This document shows positions 17,982 through 28,943 of a stretch of DNA of 64,000 bases, one piece after another (the first letter of the stretch is position 1; each line of letters starts with the position of its first letter). The DNA is taken from positions 496,001 to 560,000 of the forward strand of contig NZ_SUQN01000002.1 in NCBI RefSeq assembly GCF_013337685.1. The letters run 5' to 3'. A model generated the notes under the pieces. That model saw only the letters and a list, made by a program, of their open reading frames with translations. It ran no database searches and was not told the DNA's origin. This DNA comes from Citrobacter gillenii (GTDB lineage Bacteria > Pseudomonadota > Gammaproteobacteria > Enterobacterales > Enterobacteriaceae). A program made the translations under genes and the position numbers.

Positions 17982-18853
17982 GGGGAATCCTCTGTAGGGC
18001 TGATGGTCAATAAGTAAAAATTATTTTTTAATATTTAGAACATGGATTGTGACAACCTCTTAATAGAGTCGGAGTTTCTGTGGAAGCTGAAAAGGAAGCA
18101 ATTGATCTATTTTCAAAATATCCTGATTAAAATGATTGTTATAATTGAATTTTGGTAAATCTGTGATGATTCAATGAGTTGCGTTGTCGTTTTTGTCGCA
18201 TTGTCATTTTGTTAGTAAATTCACTAATAAATGACTTGCCATCTTTGTGATCAAAATCTTATTTTGTTATGCGAGGTTTTAATGTGCGATTTTTAATAAT
18301 ATAAAAAGGTAGGTTCACTAAATAACTTGTGAACGACATAACGTTTTTTTATTTATATATCTTATATGGCAGAAATATTTTTTGTTAAATTTAAGATAAA
18401 AATGATAATAGATTGTTCGGAACATATTTAATCTTTGCCGCATAAGCATAGAGAAGGAATGACCTATAACTTATAATGATGATTCGGGCGATGATGTTTG
18501 GGTTTCGGCGCGCAGCGGTGATCCCGCTTCGTAGAGTCACTGAATGCAGCCGCATTTCACTTCTGATTGAGATAGTTACATCTCGGTGTTAATTATAAGT
18601 GAAAATAAAATGAATTATTTGTATAAAATAACAATGTTATGGCTTGCTAAAAAAAAACTGTGAGCTACCCAGCAAGAGTGACTCTTTATCTACCTCCTGA
18701 CCGTTGCCATCTTGATGGCTTAAAAGATCGTGTGGATTTTAATTAATAATCTATCATTTATGGTAACTATGATTACTTATTGTAAAACAAGAAATTAACA
18801 TGAAATTCACTAGTCATGTTATCGGTAAACATCATTAACATTAAATCTGTAAA

Positions 18854-18867
18854 TTGATTTAAATCAA
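18854..18867 (+). promoter_or_regulatory. FNR binding site (perfect consensus) upstream of cydA
   Basis: TTGAT-TTAA-ATCAA is an exact match to the FNR consensus, about 340 bases before cydA. FNR represses cydAB under full anaerobiosis in E. coli, where equivalent sites occur. Confidence 0.85.
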
Positions 18868-18950
18868 TGTTTAAAACTTGGTAAACCTCATCAAATGAGG
18901 TTAAATTGCTGCAGATCAAATTGGTCTGAAAGTGGTAAATTAGCTATAAA

Positions 18951-18964
18951 TTGATCACTATCGA
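18951..18964 (+). promoter_or_regulatory. Second FNR-like site upstream of cydA
   Basis: TTGAT-CACT-ATCGA differs from the FNR consensus at one position and lies 97 bases downstream of the perfect site. The E. coli cydA promoter region also has two FNR sites. Confidence 0.6.
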
Positions 18965-19206
18965 AAAATGCAAATTTGTCTCGATAAAAACCTGTTTATT
19001 GTAAGGATTTTACGGCGTAATATAATTGCGGGATCAATTTGAGTGTTTTATTAACATGTTTGTAACTTTTCATCATTGTCCTTTCTTCAAATGAGAAGAA
19101 AGAGCGACGGTGGAAGGACGCAAATAAATTTGTATTGGGGCATGCGTGTGACCCTTTCTAACGGGGTTCACTCTCGGAGTCTTCATGCGATGAGCAAGGA
19201 GTCATG

Positions 19207-20775
19207 ATGTTAGATATAGTCGAACTGTCGCGCTTACAGTTTGCCTTGACCGCGATGTACCACTTCCTTTTTGTGCCACTAACGCTGGGTATGGCGTTTT
19301 TGTTGGCCATCATGGAAACGGTCTACGTCCTTTCCGGCAAACAGATTTATAAAGATATGACCAAGTTCTGGGGCAAGTTGTTTGGTATCAACTTCGCTCT
19401 GGGTGTGGCTACCGGTCTGACCATGGAGTTCCAGTTCGGGACTAACTGGTCTTACTATTCCCACTATGTCGGGGATATTTTCGGTGCGCCGCTGGCGATC
19501 GAAGGTTTGATGGCCTTCTTCCTCGAATCCACCTTTGTAGGTCTGTTCTTCTTCGGCTGGGACCGTCTGAGTAAAGTCCAGCATATGTGCGTCACCTGGT
19601 TGGTGGCATTGGGTTCTAACCTGTCTGCGCTGTGGATCCTCGTGGCGAACGGCTGGATGCAAAACCCAATTGCAGCGGATTTCAACTTCGAAACCATGCG
19701 CATGGAGATGCTGAGCTTCTCTGAACTGGTGCTTAACCCGGTTGCACAGGTGAAATTTGTTCACACTGTAGCGTCTGGTTATGTCTGCGGCGCGATGTTC
19801 GTTCTGGGTATCAGCTCTTACTATATGCTGCGCGGTCGTGACTTCGCATTTGCTAAGCGTTCTTTTGCCATCGCTGCCAGCTTCGGTATGGCTGCCATTC
19901 TGTCTGTTATCGTTCTGGGTGATGAGTCCGGTTACGAAATGGGCGACGTGCAGAAAACCAAACTTGCCGCGATTGAAGCAGAGTGGGAAACCCAGCCTGC
20001 ACCGGCATCCTTTACGCTGTTCGGTATTCCGGACCAGGATGCGCAGGAAAACCATTTTGCGATTCAAATCCCTTACGCGCTGGGCATCATTGCCACCCGC
20101 TCTGTTGATACGCCGGTCATTGGTCTGAAAGACCTGATGGTGCAGCACGAAGAGCGTATCCGTAACGGGATGAAAGCGTATCAGCTGCTGGAAGAACTGC
20201 GTGCGGGTTCCACCGATCAGGCCGTTCGTGACCAGTTCAACAGCATGAAGAAAGACCTGGGATATGGTCTGCTGCTGAAACGCTATACCGACAAAGTGAC
20301 CGACGCGACCGAAGCACAAATTCAGCAGGCAACGAAAGATTCTATTCCTCGTGTCGCTCCGCTGTACTTTGCGTTCCGTATCATGGTGGCGTGCGGCATT
20401 CTGATGCTGGCTATCATCGCGGTTTCCTTCTGGACCGTCATTCGTAACCGTATCGGTGAGAAAAAATGGCTGCTGCGCACGGCGCTGTATGCGCTTCCGC
20501 TGCCATGGATTGCGATTGAGTCCGGTTGGTTTGTTGCAGAGTACGGGCGTCAGCCGTGGGCGATAGGTGAAGTGCTACCGACAGCCGTGGCGAACTCGTC
20601 ACTGACTGCGGGCGACCTGATCTTCTCGATGCTGTTGATTTGCGGCCTGTATACCCTGTTCCTGGTGGCTGAACTGTACCTGATGTTCAAGTTCGCACGC
20701 CTTGGCCCGAGCAGCCTGAAAACCGGTCGTTATCACTACGAGCAGTCCACTGTGACTTCTCAGCCGGCACGCTAA
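19207..20775 (+). CDS. cydA: Cytochrome bd-I ubiquinol oxidase subunit I
   Basis: 522 residues starting at the second of two tandem ATGs, because AAGGAG is properly spaced for 19207. The integral membrane subunit binds haems b558, b595 and d and oxidises ubiquinol at the periplasmic Q-loop (long segment with [17 protein letters not shown] before and [20 protein letters not shown] within). N-terminal His of [13 protein letters not shown] and the GRQPW motif near the C terminus are in place. First gene of the cydABX-ybgE operon, used at low oxygen. Confidence 0.97.
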   Translation: MLDIVELSRLQFALTAMYHFLFVPLTLGMAFLLAIMETVYVLSGKQIYKDMTKFWGKLFGINFALGVATGLTMEFQFGTNWSYYSHYVGDIFGAPLAIEGLMAFFLESTFVGLFFFGWDRLSKVQHMCVTWLVALGSNLSALWILVANGWMQNPIAADFNFETMRMEMLSFSELVLNPVAQVKFVHTVASGYVCGAMFVLGISSYYMLRGRDFAFAKRSFAIAASFGMAAILSVIVLGDESGYEMGDVQKTKLAAIEAEWETQPAPASFTLFGIPDQDAQENHFAIQIPYALGIIATRSVDTPVIGLKDLMVQHEERIRNGMKAYQLLEELRAGSTDQAVRDQFNSMKKDLGYGLLLKRYTDKVTDATEAQIQQATKDSIPRVAPLYFAFRIMVACGILMLAIIAVSFWTVIRNRIGEKKWLLRTALYALPLPWIAIESGWFVAEYGRQPWAIGEVLPTAVANSSLTAGDLIFSMLLICGLYTLFLVAELYLMFKFARLGPSSLKTGRYHYEQSTVTSQPAR

Positions 20776-20790
20776 GACAGGAGTCGTCAA

Positions 20791-21930
20791 ATGATCGATT
20801 ATGAAGTATTGCGTTTTATCTGGTGGCTGCTGGTTGGCATTCTGCTGATTGGTTTTGCAGTCACTGATGGTTTCGACATGGGGGTGGGCATGCTCACCCG
20901 TTTCCTCGGTCGTAATGATACCGAGCGTCGAATTATGATTAACTCCATCGCCCCACACTGGGACGGTAACCAGGTTTGGCTCATCACCGCGGGCGGCGCA
21001 TTATTTGCTGCCTGGCCGATGGTGTATGCCGCTGCGTTCTCCGGCTTCTATGTGGCGATGATTCTGGTACTGGCGTCCTTGTTCTTCCGTCCGGTCGGTT
21101 TTGATTACCGCTCTAAGATTGAAGACATGCGCTGGCGCAACATGTGGGACTGGGGCATCTTCATTGGTAGCTTCGTACCGCCGCTGGTCATTGGTGTGGC
21201 GTTCGGTAACCTGCTGCAAGGGGTTCCGTTCCATATGGATGAGTACATGCGTTTGTACTACACCGGTAACTTCTTCCAGTTACTGAATCCGTTTGGTCTG
21301 CTGGCCGGTGTAGTAAGCGTGGGCATGATCATCACTCAGGGAGCGACCTATCTGCAGATGCGTACTGTAGGTGAACTGCACCTGCGTGCACGTGCTACTT
21401 CACAGGTTGCCGCGCTGGTTACTCTGGTGTGCTTCGCGCTGGCCGGTGTCTGGGTGATGTACGGTATTGACGGTTATGTTGTGACCTCTGCACTGGATCA
21501 CCACGCTGCCTCTAACCCGATGACCAAAGAAGTCGCGCGAGTTGCGGGCGCATGGATGGTGAACTTTAACAATGCACCTATCCTGTGGCTGGTTCCGGCT
21601 CTGGGTGTAGCCCTGCCGCTGCTGACCATCCTGACGTCTCGTATGGAGAAAGGGGCCTGGGCGTTCGTCTTCTCTTCACTGACGTTGGCCTGCATCATCC
21701 TGACTGCGGGTATCGCAATGTTCCCATTTGTGATGCCATCCAGCACCATGATGAATGCCAGCCTGACCATGTGGGATGCTACCTCCAGCCAGAGAACATT
21801 GAACCTGATGACCTGGGTTGCGGCGGTGTTTGTACCGATCATTCTGCTCTACACCAGCTGGTGTTACTGGAAAATGTTCGGTCGTATCACCAAAGAAGAT
21901 ATTGAAAACAACACCCACTCTCTGTACTAA
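20791..21930 (+). CDS. cydB: Cytochrome bd-I ubiquinol oxidase subunit II
   Basis: 379 residues, polytopic membrane protein beginning MIDYEVLRFIWWLLVGILLIGFAVTDGFDMG, the highly conserved first helix with the FDMG motif. It pairs with CydA in the high-affinity terminal oxidase. It follows cydA by 15 bases with GGAG upstream, and has full length and no disruption. Confidence 0.97.
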   Translation: MIDYEVLRFIWWLLVGILLIGFAVTDGFDMGVGMLTRFLGRNDTERRIMINSIAPHWDGNQVWLITAGGALFAAWPMVYAAAFSGFYVAMILVLASLFFRPVGFDYRSKIEDMRWRNMWDWGIFIGSFVPPLVIGVAFGNLLQGVPFHMDEYMRLYYTGNFFQLLNPFGLLAGVVSVGMIITQGATYLQMRTVGELHLRARATSQVAALVTLVCFALAGVWVMYGIDGYVVTSALDHHAASNPMTKEVARVAGAWMVNFNNAPILWLVPALGVALPLLTILTSRMEKGAWAFVFSSLTLACIILTAGIAMFPFVMPSSTMMNASLTMWDATSSQRTLNLMTWVAAVFVPIILLYTSWCYWKMFGRITKEDIENNTHSLY

Positions 21931-21944
21931 GTAAGGAGCTTAAA

Positions 21945-22058
21945 ATGTGGTATTTCGCATGGATTTTGGGAACGCTTCTTGCCTGTGCATTTGGGATAAT
22001 CACAGCGCTGGCGCTTGAGCATGTCGAAGCAGGCAAAGCAGGGCCAGAAGAAAGCTAA
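21945..22058 (+). CDS. cydX: Cytochrome bd-I accessory subunit CydX
   Basis: A 37-residue single-helix membrane protein, MWYFAWILGTLLACAFGI then TALALEH and a polar tail ending PEES. CydX stabilises the haem sites of the CydAB oxidase. The ATG follows AAGGAG, and its TAA overlaps the ybgE ATG by one base. Confidence 0.93.
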   Translation: MWYFAWILGTLLACAFGIITALALEHVEAGKAGPEES

Positions 22059-22351
22059 TGACCAACGTTATCGCGATGTTATATAACGCGATGGATAAGC
22101 GCCCCTTGCGGGCGCTTTCTTTAGTCATGGCGTTAGTGTTGGCAGGATGTATTTTTTGGGATCCCTCACGCTTCGCAGCAAAAACCAGCGAGCTTGAAAT
22201 CTGGCATGGCCTTCTGCTGATGTGGGCGGTCTGCGCTGGCATTATCCATGGCGTCGGGTTTCGTCCTCGCGCGGTGCACTGGCAGGGCATCTTCTGCCCG
22301 CTGATAGCCGACATCGTGCTGGTGGTTGGTCTGATTTTCTTCTTCTTTTGA
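22058..22351 (+). CDS. ybgE: Cyd operon protein YbgE
   Basis: 97 residues with three hydrophobic segments (around ALSLVMALVLAGCIF, LLLMWAVCAGIIHG and LIADIVLVVGLIFFFF) and a basic N terminus. It is a conserved inner-membrane protein translated with cydX. Its exact job in cytochrome bd biogenesis is not established. It ends shortly before a strong terminator. Confidence 0.9.
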   Translation: MTNVIAMLYNAMDKRPLRALSLVMALVLAGCIFWDPSRFAAKTSELEIWHGLLLMWAVCAGIIHGVGFRPRAVHWQGIFCPLIADIVLVVGLIFFFF

Positions 22352-22372
22352 ATAAGAAACATCCTTAAATAT

Positions 22373-22402
22373 TTATGGGCTTGCATAAGCCCATAATTTT
22401 TT
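22373..22402 (+). terminator. Intrinsic terminator of the cyd operon
   Basis: TTATGGGCTT (22373-22382) and AAGCCCATAA (22387-22396) make a perfect 10-bp stem with loop GCAT, followed by six T residues. Confidence 0.93.
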
Positions 22403-22565
22403 ACTCTCCGTTTACTTTCCCCCATTCCAAAGCATCATTCCCGCGCGTATAGTAGCACCGGTTAAAAGCTCTAACTTTTGTTGCATTACCGGGATGTAAA
22501 GTGAATACAACGCGATATACAAACGACATTCTTGAAGCATCGCGGCGGCAAGAACGCGAGTCACT

Positions 22566-22622
22566 TGGCGCTTACAAAAGTAAGTAACCGGTGTGAGTGG
22601 GCGAAGCCAACAAAGAGGCAGT
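22566..22622. repeat. Partial ERIC-like repeat in the ybgC leader
   Basis: The stretch from GCGCTTACAAAAGTAAG through GTGTGAGTGGGCGAAGCCAAC resembles one end of the enterobacterial ERIC/IRU consensus (AAGTAAGTGACTGGGGTGAGCG then AGCGAAGCCAAC), with differences. Only about 55 of the usual 127 bases are recognisable. It runs up to the ybgC ribosome site. Confidence 0.6.
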
Positions 22623-22626
22623 AAGA

Positions 22627-23720
<1,094 letters not shown>

Positions 23721-23723
23721 ACC

Positions 23724-24152
23724 ATGGCCAGAACGCGTGGACGAGGTCGTCGCGAACTTAAGTCCGAAATCAATATTGTACCGCTGCTCGATGTACTGCT
23801 GGTGCTGCTGCTGATCTTTATGGCAACGGCGCCGATCATTACCCAGAGCGTGGAAGTCGATCTGCCGGATGCGACCGAATCGCAGGCCGTCAGCAGTAAC
23901 GACGAACCACCGGTCATTATTGAAGTTTCCGGTGTTGGGCAGTACAGCGTGGTGGTTGAGAAAGACAGAATGGATCAACTGCCGCCGGAGCAGGTTATCG
24001 CGGAAGCGAAAAGCCGCCTGCAGACCAATCCGAAAACGGTCTTCTTAATCGGTGGTGCGAAAGACGTGCCTTATGATGAAATAATTAAAGCGCTGAACCT
24101 GTTACACAGCGCAGGCGTGAAATCGGTTGGCTTGATGACGCAGCCAATTTGA
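23724..24152 (+). CDS. tolR: Tol-Pal system protein TolR
   Basis: 142 residues: one N-terminal membrane helix (NIVPLLDVLLVLLLIFMATAPII) containing the proton-carrying Asp in PLLDVLLVL, then a periplasmic ExbD-like domain. It partners TolQ. The ATG lies three bases after the tolQ stop. Confidence 0.97.
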   Translation: MARTRGRGRRELKSEINIVPLLDVLLVLLLIFMATAPIITQSVEVDLPDATESQAVSSNDEPPVIIEVSGVGQYSVVVEKDRMDQLPPEQVIAEAKSRLQTNPKTVFLIGGAKDVPYDEIIKALNLLHSAGVKSVGLMTQPI

Positions 24153-24216
24153 TGTCTGCGTATTCCTGGCTTGAAAGATAGCGCGTAACAGGCGAACAGT
24201 TTTTTGGGAACCCAGA

Positions 24217-25488
24217 GTGTCAAAGGCAACCGAACAAAACGACAAGCTCAAACGGGCGATAATTATTTCAGCGGTGCTGCATGTCATTTTATTTGCGGCA
24301 TTGATCTGGAGTTCGTTCGATGAGCACATTGATGCTTCAGGCGGCGGTGGCGGTTCGTCTATTGACGCCGTCATGGTCGACCCTGGTGCCGTTGTTCAAC
24401 AGTACGACAGGCAACAGCAGCAGCAGGCAAGTGCGAAACGCGCAGAAGAACAGCGTGAAAAGCAGGCGCAGCAGCAGGCCGAGGAACTTCGTGAGAAGCA
24501 GGCGGCCGAGCAGGAACGACTGAAGCAGCTAGAGAAAGAACGTTTAGCCGCGCAGGAAAAAGTGCGCGAACAGACGGAACAGCAAAAACAGGCTGAAGCT
24601 GCGGCCGCGAAAGCGCAGGAGCAACAGAAGCAGGCTGAAGAAGCGGCGGCGAAAGCTGCTGCAGACGCCAAAGCCAAGGCGGACGCTCAGGCGAAACAAG
24701 CTGCAGATTCTGCGAGGAAAGCCGCCGCTGACGCGGCGAAAAAAGCAGAGGCTGACGCCGCAGCAAAAGCCGCCGCTGATGCGAAGAAAGTTGCCGAGGC
24801 GCAAGCCGCCAAGGCTGCTGCAGATGCAGCGAAAAAAGCACAAGCAGAAGCCGCTAAGCAAGCTGCTGCCGAGAAGGCCGCAGCAGAGAAGGCCGCTGCA
24901 GCTGCAGAGAAAGCTGCAGCCGCGAAAGCTGCCGCCGCTGAAAAGGCCGCTGCTGATAAGAAAGCAGCAGCCGAAAAAGCGGCAGCAGACAAGAAAGCCG
25001 CCGCTGCAGAAAAGGCAGCAGCCGATAAGAAAGCGGCTGCTGATAAAGCTGCAGCTGCTAAAAAAGCCGCGGCGGAGAAAGCTGCTGCCGCCTCTGGCGT
25101 TGACGATCTGTTAGGTGATTTAAGCTCCGGTAAGAATGCACCGAAATCAGGTGGTGGCGCGAAAGGTAGCGGACAACCGTCGAAAGACAGTGGTACAAGT
25201 GGTGCGAATGGTGGCGCAACAGGTGCTGATATCAGCGCTTACGCGAAGCAAATTCAGGTCGCGATTCAGAGCCGTCTGTTTGATGCGGGCCTCTACCAGG
25301 GTAAACAATGCGTACTGCACATTAACCTGGCACCAGATGGACGATTAAAGAGTGTGACATCTGAAGGTGGAGATCCTGCACTATGCCAGGCCGCGTTAGC
25401 GGCGGCGAGATCGGCAAGTATTCCTAAACCGCCTAACCAGGCTGTTTACGAAAAGATAAAAGACGCCAAACTGGATTTTAAACTGTAA
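24217..25488 (+). CDS. tolA: Tol-Pal system protein TolA
   Basis: 423 residues from a GTG start. An N-terminal membrane anchor (about 14-34, IIISAVLHVILFAALIWSSF) is followed by a very long Ala/Lys/Glu/Gln helical domain (about 75-300) spanning the periplasm, and a globular C-terminal domain (SAYAKQIQVAIQSRLF ... GKQCVLHINLAPDG) that binds TolB/Pal and is the receptor for group A colicins and filamentous phage. The helical domain is built of near-repeats of AAADKKAAAEK, which vary in number between strains. A 64-base gap separates it from tolR. Confidence 0.97.
   Translation: MSKATEQNDKLKRAIIISAVLHVILFAALIWSSFDEHIDASGGGGGSSIDAVMVDPGAVVQQYDRQQQQQASAKRAEEQREKQAQQQAEELREKQAAEQERLKQLEKERLAAQEKVREQTEQQKQAEAAAAKAQEQQKQAEEAAAKAAADAKAKADAQAKQAADSARKAAADAAKKAEADAAAKAAADAKKVAEAQAAKAAADAAKKAQAEAAKQAAAEKAAAEKAAAAAEKAAAAKAAAAEKAAADKKAAAEKAAADKKAAAAEKAAADKKAAADKAAAAKKAAAEKAAAASGVDDLLGDLSSGKNAPKSGGGAKGSGQPSKDSGTSGANGGATGADISAYAKQIQVAIQSRLFDAGLYQGKQCVLHINLAPDGRLKSVTSEGGDPALCQAALAAARSASIPKPPNQAVYEKIKDAKLDFKL
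24860..25095 (+). repeat. Degenerate tandem repeats within tolA
   Basis: Units of about 24-36 bases encoding AEKAAADKKAA-type blocks repeat several times here. Such runs are prone to slippage and explain length variation of TolA among relatives. Confidence 0.7.
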
Positions 25489-25616
25489 CCGTTTTTCCGT
25501 ATTTTCGGACGAAAACAGTCTAAGGTTGAGACAGAGTTCTGGTAGTTTTGTGTATTTGAGTTTGTTAACATTCTGCTAAATTATCGTGGGCTTTTGGTCC
25601 AGATAAGGGAGATATG

Positions 25617-26909
25617 ATGAAGCAGGCATTACGAGTAGCATTTGGTTTTCTGATGCTGTGGGCAGCGGTGCTGCATGCAGAAGTACGTATCGAGATCACC
25701 CAAGGGGTGGACTCGGCGCGCCCGATTGGTGTTGTCCCGTTCCAGTGGGCAGGGCCGGGTGCTGCACCTGAAGATATCGGTGGTATCGTGGGCGCTGACC
25801 TGCGTAACAGCGGTAAATTCAACCCATTAGACCGGTCTCGTCTGCCTCAGCAGCCGGGCACTGCGGCAGAAGTTCAGCCTGCGGCATGGTCTGCGCTGGG
25901 TATTGATGCCGTAGTAGTCGGTAAGGTTACGCCGAATCCGGACGGTTCCTACAGCGTGGCTTATCAGCTGGTGGATACCGGTGGTGCACCGGGTACCGTA
26001 CTGGCACAGAACACCTACAAAGTGAACAAGCAGTGGCTGCGTTACGCGGGCCATACTGCCAGTGACGAAGTGTTTGAAAAACTGACCGGTATTAAGGGCG
26101 CATTCCGTACCCGTATCGCGTACGTTGTTCAGACTAACGGTGGCCAGTTCCCGTATGAATTACGCGTGTCTGACTACGATGGCTACAACCAGTTTGTGGT
26201 TCACCGCTCTCCGCAGCCGTTGATGTCTCCGGCATGGTCTCCGGACGGGTCTAAACTGGCCTACGTAACCTTTGAAAGCGGTCGTTCTGCACTGGTTATC
26301 CAGACGCTGTCTAACGGCGCAGTGCGTCAGGTTGCGTCGTTCCCGCGTCACAACGGTGCGCCAGCATTCTCTCCGGATGGCAGCAAACTGGCATTTGCTC
26401 TGTCTAAAACCGGTAGTCTGAATCTGTATGTGATGGACATTGGCTCTGGCCAAATCCGTCAGGTCACTGATGGTCGCAGCAACAACACGGAACCAACCTG
26501 GTTCCCGGACAGCCAAAACCTGGCCTTCACGTCTGACCAGGCCGGGCGTCCGCAGGTATACAAAGTTAATGTCAACGGCGGTGCTCCGCAGCGCATAACC
26601 TGGGAAGGTTCGCAAAACCAGGATGCGGATGTCAGCAGCGACGGTAAATTTATGGTAATGGTAAGCTCAAACAGTGGGCAGCAACACATTGCCAAACAAG
26701 ATCTGGTAGCGGGTGGCGTACAAGTTCTGTCGTCAACGTTCCTGGATGAAACGCCAAGTCTGGCACCTAACGGCACTATGGTAATCTACAGCTCTTCTCA
26801 GGGGATGGGATCCGTGCTGAATTTGGTTTCTACAGATGGGCGTTTCAAGGCGCGTCTTCCGGCAACCGATGGTCAGGTTAAATTCCCTGCCTGGTCGCCG
26901 TATCTGTGA
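25617..26909 (+). CDS. tolB: Tol-Pal system beta-propeller protein TolB
   Basis: 430 residues from the second of two adjacent ATGs (AGGGAG five bases upstream). A Sec signal peptide ([21 protein letters not shown]) precedes mature [11 protein letters not shown]; the first residues form the TolA-binding segment. The alpha/beta domain (to about 165) is followed by a six-bladed propeller with repeated [10 protein letters not shown] motifs. Periplasmic link between TolA and Pal. Confidence 0.97.
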   Translation: MKQALRVAFGFLMLWAAVLHAEVRIEITQGVDSARPIGVVPFQWAGPGAAPEDIGGIVGADLRNSGKFNPLDRSRLPQQPGTAAEVQPAAWSALGIDAVVVGKVTPNPDGSYSVAYQLVDTGGAPGTVLAQNTYKVNKQWLRYAGHTASDEVFEKLTGIKGAFRTRIAYVVQTNGGQFPYELRVSDYDGYNQFVVHRSPQPLMSPAWSPDGSKLAYVTFESGRSALVIQTLSNGAVRQVASFPRHNGAPAFSPDGSKLAFALSKTGSLNLYVMDIGSGQIRQVTDGRSNNTEPTWFPDSQNLAFTSDQAGRPQVYKVNVNGGAPQRITWEGSQNQDADVSSDGKFMVMVSSNSGQQHIAKQDLVAGGVQVLSSTFLDETPSLAPNGTMVIYSSSQGMGSVLNLVSTDGRFKARLPATDGQVKFPAWSPYL

Positions 26910-26919
26910 TAATAAATAA

Positions 26920-27462
<543 letters not shown>

Positions 27463-27471
27463 GAGAATTGC

Positions 27472-28260
27472 ATGAGCAGTAACTTCAGACATCACCTGTT
27501 GAGTCTGTCGTTACTGGTTGGCATAGCGGCCCCTTGGGCCGCTTTTGCACAGGCGCCAATCAGTAGTGTCGGCTCAGGCTCGGTCGAAGACCGTGTCACT
27601 CAACTCGAGCGTATTTCTAACGCTCACAGTCAGCTTTTAACCCAACTCCAGCAACAACTCTCCGATAACCAGTCCGATATTGATTCCCTGCGTGGTCAAA
27701 TTCAGGAAAGTCAGTATCAACTGAATCAGGTTGTTGAGCGCCAGAAGCAGATTTTGACGCAGATGGACAGTCTTAGCAGCGGTGGTACGCCAGCGGCGCA
27801 GCCCGCAGCGGGCGACCAGAGCGGGGCTGCGGCCCCTGCGTCGGGTGCAGGCGCAGCAGCGACGTCAGGCGTTCCAGCAAGCTCTGGCGATGCGAATACC
27901 GATTACAATGCGGCAATTGCGCTGGTGCAGGATAAATCCCGCCAGGATGAAGCGATTGAAGCATTTCAGAACTTCATCAAAAATTATCCTGATTCCACCT
28001 ACCTGCCGAACGCGAATTACTGGCTGGGACAGTTGAATTACAACAAGGGTAAAAAAGATGATGCGGCGTTCTATTTTGCATCGGTAGTTAAAAACTTCCC
28101 GAAATCACCGAAGGCTGCAGACGCGATGTACAAAGTTGGCGTCATCATGCAGGACAAAGGTGATAAAGAAAAAGCCAAAGCGGTTTATCAACAGGTTATC
28201 ACTAAATACCCTGGTACTGATGGCGCGAAACAAGCGCAAAAACGCCTCGGCGCGATGTAA
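27472..28260 (+). CDS. cpoB: Cell division coordinator CpoB (YbgF)
   Basis: 262 residues: signal peptide ending AFA, a coiled-coil trimerisation segment (about 35-105, many Gln/Leu heptads), an Ala/Gly/Ser-rich linker, and a C-terminal TPR domain (DYNAAIALVQDKSRQDEAIEAFQNFIKNYPDS; YWLGQLNYNKGK). It connects Tol-Pal constriction with PBP1B peptidoglycan synthesis. Last gene of the operon. Confidence 0.96.
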   Translation: MSSNFRHHLLSLSLLVGIAAPWAAFAQAPISSVGSGSVEDRVTQLERISNAHSQLLTQLQQQLSDNQSDIDSLRGQIQESQYQLNQVVERQKQILTQMDSLSSGGTPAAQPAAGDQSGAAAPASGAGAAATSGVPASSGDANTDYNAAIALVQDKSRQDEAIEAFQNFIKNYPDSTYLPNANYWLGQLNYNKGKKDDAAFYFASVVKNFPKSPKAADAMYKVGVIMQDKGDKEKAKAVYQQVITKYPGTDGAKQAQKRLGAM

Positions 28261-28270
28261 TGCGCACCAT

Positions 28271-28300
28271 GCGACCAGAAATCGTGTTATTTCTGGTCGC
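28271..28300 (+). terminator. Perfect 12-bp hairpin after cpoB
   Basis: GCGACCAGAAAT (28271-28282) pairs with ATTTCTGGTCGC (28289-28300) around CGTGTT. There is no T run, so it may protect the mRNA 3' end or act with other factors rather than terminate alone. Confidence 0.55.
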
Positions 28301-28346
28301 GTCGTGTGATTCCTAAGCAGTTGAGTTATTTACATCGAAATTTTTG

Positions 28347-28374
28347 TTGCGCTAAAATCTGAAATCAGTAATAT
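28347..28374 (+). promoter_or_regulatory. Probable promoter of the tRNA operon
   Basis: TTGCGC (28347-28352) and TAATAT (28369-28374) are 16 bases apart and followed by a GC-rich discriminator (GCCGCC), typical of stringently controlled tRNA promoters. The start would lie about 45 bases before the first tRNA. Confidence 0.5.
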
Positions 28375-28425
28375 ATGCCGCCGTTGCCAAGGGATATCAA
28401 ACAGCCCGAAAGCGGCAAAAAAAGT

Positions 28426-28501
28426 GGGGCGTTAGCTCAGTTGGTAGAGCAGTTGACTTTTAATCAATTGGTCGCAGGTTCGAATCCTGCACGCCCCACC
28501 A
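28426..28501 (+). tRNA. lysT: tRNA-Lys (UUU), copy 1
   Basis: 76 bases with all four arms, anticodon TTT in GACTTTTAATC, and encoded CCA. The acceptor stem is GGGGCGT/ACGCCCC. Identical to the other three Lys copies in this cluster. The symbol follows the E. coli cluster order. Confidence 0.95.
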
Positions 28502-28536
28502 CTAACTTAGCAGTAAGCAGTATCCAGCGTAGTATC

Positions 28537-28612
28537 GGGTGATTAGCTCAGCTGGGAGAGCACCTCCCTTACAAGGAGGGGGTCGGCGGTTCGATCCCGT
28601 CATCACCCACCA
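28537..28612 (+). tRNA. valT: tRNA-Val (UAC)
   Basis: 76 bases, acceptor GGGTGAT/ATCACCC, anticodon TAC in CCTTACAAGG, encoded CCA. It sits between Lys copies 1 and 2 as in E. coli. Confidence 0.95.
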
Positions 28613-28615
28613 CTC

Positions 28616-28691
28616 GGGGCGTTAGCTCAGTTGGTAGAGCAGTTGACTTTTAATCAATTGGTCGCAGGTTCGAATCCTGCACGCCCCACCA
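28616..28691 (+). tRNA. lysW: tRNA-Lys (UUU), copy 2
   Basis: Identical to copy 1 over all 76 bases; it starts only three bases after the CCA of tRNA-Val. Confidence 0.95.
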
Positions 28692-28740
28692 ATTATTTTT
28701 GGTGGTTCCGAGTAAAAAATATTTCAGGCAACACCCGTAT

Positions 28741-28816
28741 GGGGCGTTAGCTCAGTTGGTAGAGCAGTTGACTTTTAATCAATTGGTCGCAGGTTCGAAT
28801 CCTGCACGCCCCACCA
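28741..28816 (+). tRNA. tRNA-Lys (UUU), copy 3
   Basis: Identical 76-base copy. A second tRNA-Val found at the comparable place in E. coli is absent here. Confidence 0.95.
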
Positions 28817-28863
28817 ATATCGCGGTGGGTTCCTGAAAAGAGTAAAGCAGTAAACCCCATATG

Positions 28864-28939
28864 GGGGCGTTAGCTCAGTTGGTAGAGCAGTTGACTTTTA
28901 ATCAATTGGTCGCAGGTTCGAATCCTGCACGCCCCACCA
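28864..28939 (+). tRNA. tRNA-Lys (UUU), copy 4
   Basis: Identical 76-base copy, preceded by one extra G, and followed five bases later by the operon terminator. Confidence 0.95.
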
Positions 28940-28943
28940 GTGT

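Larger units (their letters stand above)
17982..19206. promoter_or_regulatory. Long AT-rich control region between glmS and cydA
   Basis: About 1.2 kb between divergent operons. The left part should carry the glm promoter: three TTGTC repeats (18184, 18193, 18201), an inverted repeat TTAGT-N6-ACTAA at 18212-18227, and a half CRP-like TGTGATCAAAATC at 18246. The right part (from about 18840) matches the known multi-promoter leader of cydA with FNR sites and T/A-rich ArcA-type direct repeats, and ends in AAGGAG before cydA. A GC-richer patch (18486-18550) interrupts it. I see no convincing gene. Confidence 0.6.

Noticed and set aside
18476-18592. 38-codon frame in the glmS-cydA interval
   Set aside because: No ribosome site and no recognisable protein features; it overlaps a short GC-richer patch only.
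3583-19206. Idea that the whole island is a recent phage or IS-borne insertion
   Set aside because: No integrase, transposase, flanking direct repeat or tRNA junction is visible at either end.
19279-20319. 346-codon frame antisense to cydA
   Set aside because: Mirrors the cydA reading frame and has no start context or known domain.
24371-24992. Long Ala- or Ser/Arg-rich frames antisense to tolA
   Set aside because: Low-complexity repeats of tolA keep the opposite strand open; the sense product is a known protein.
28426-28939. Repeated 76-base units resembling a repeat array
   Set aside because: They are tRNA genes with cloverleaf structure and CCA ends, not CRISPR repeats; no cas gene is present.
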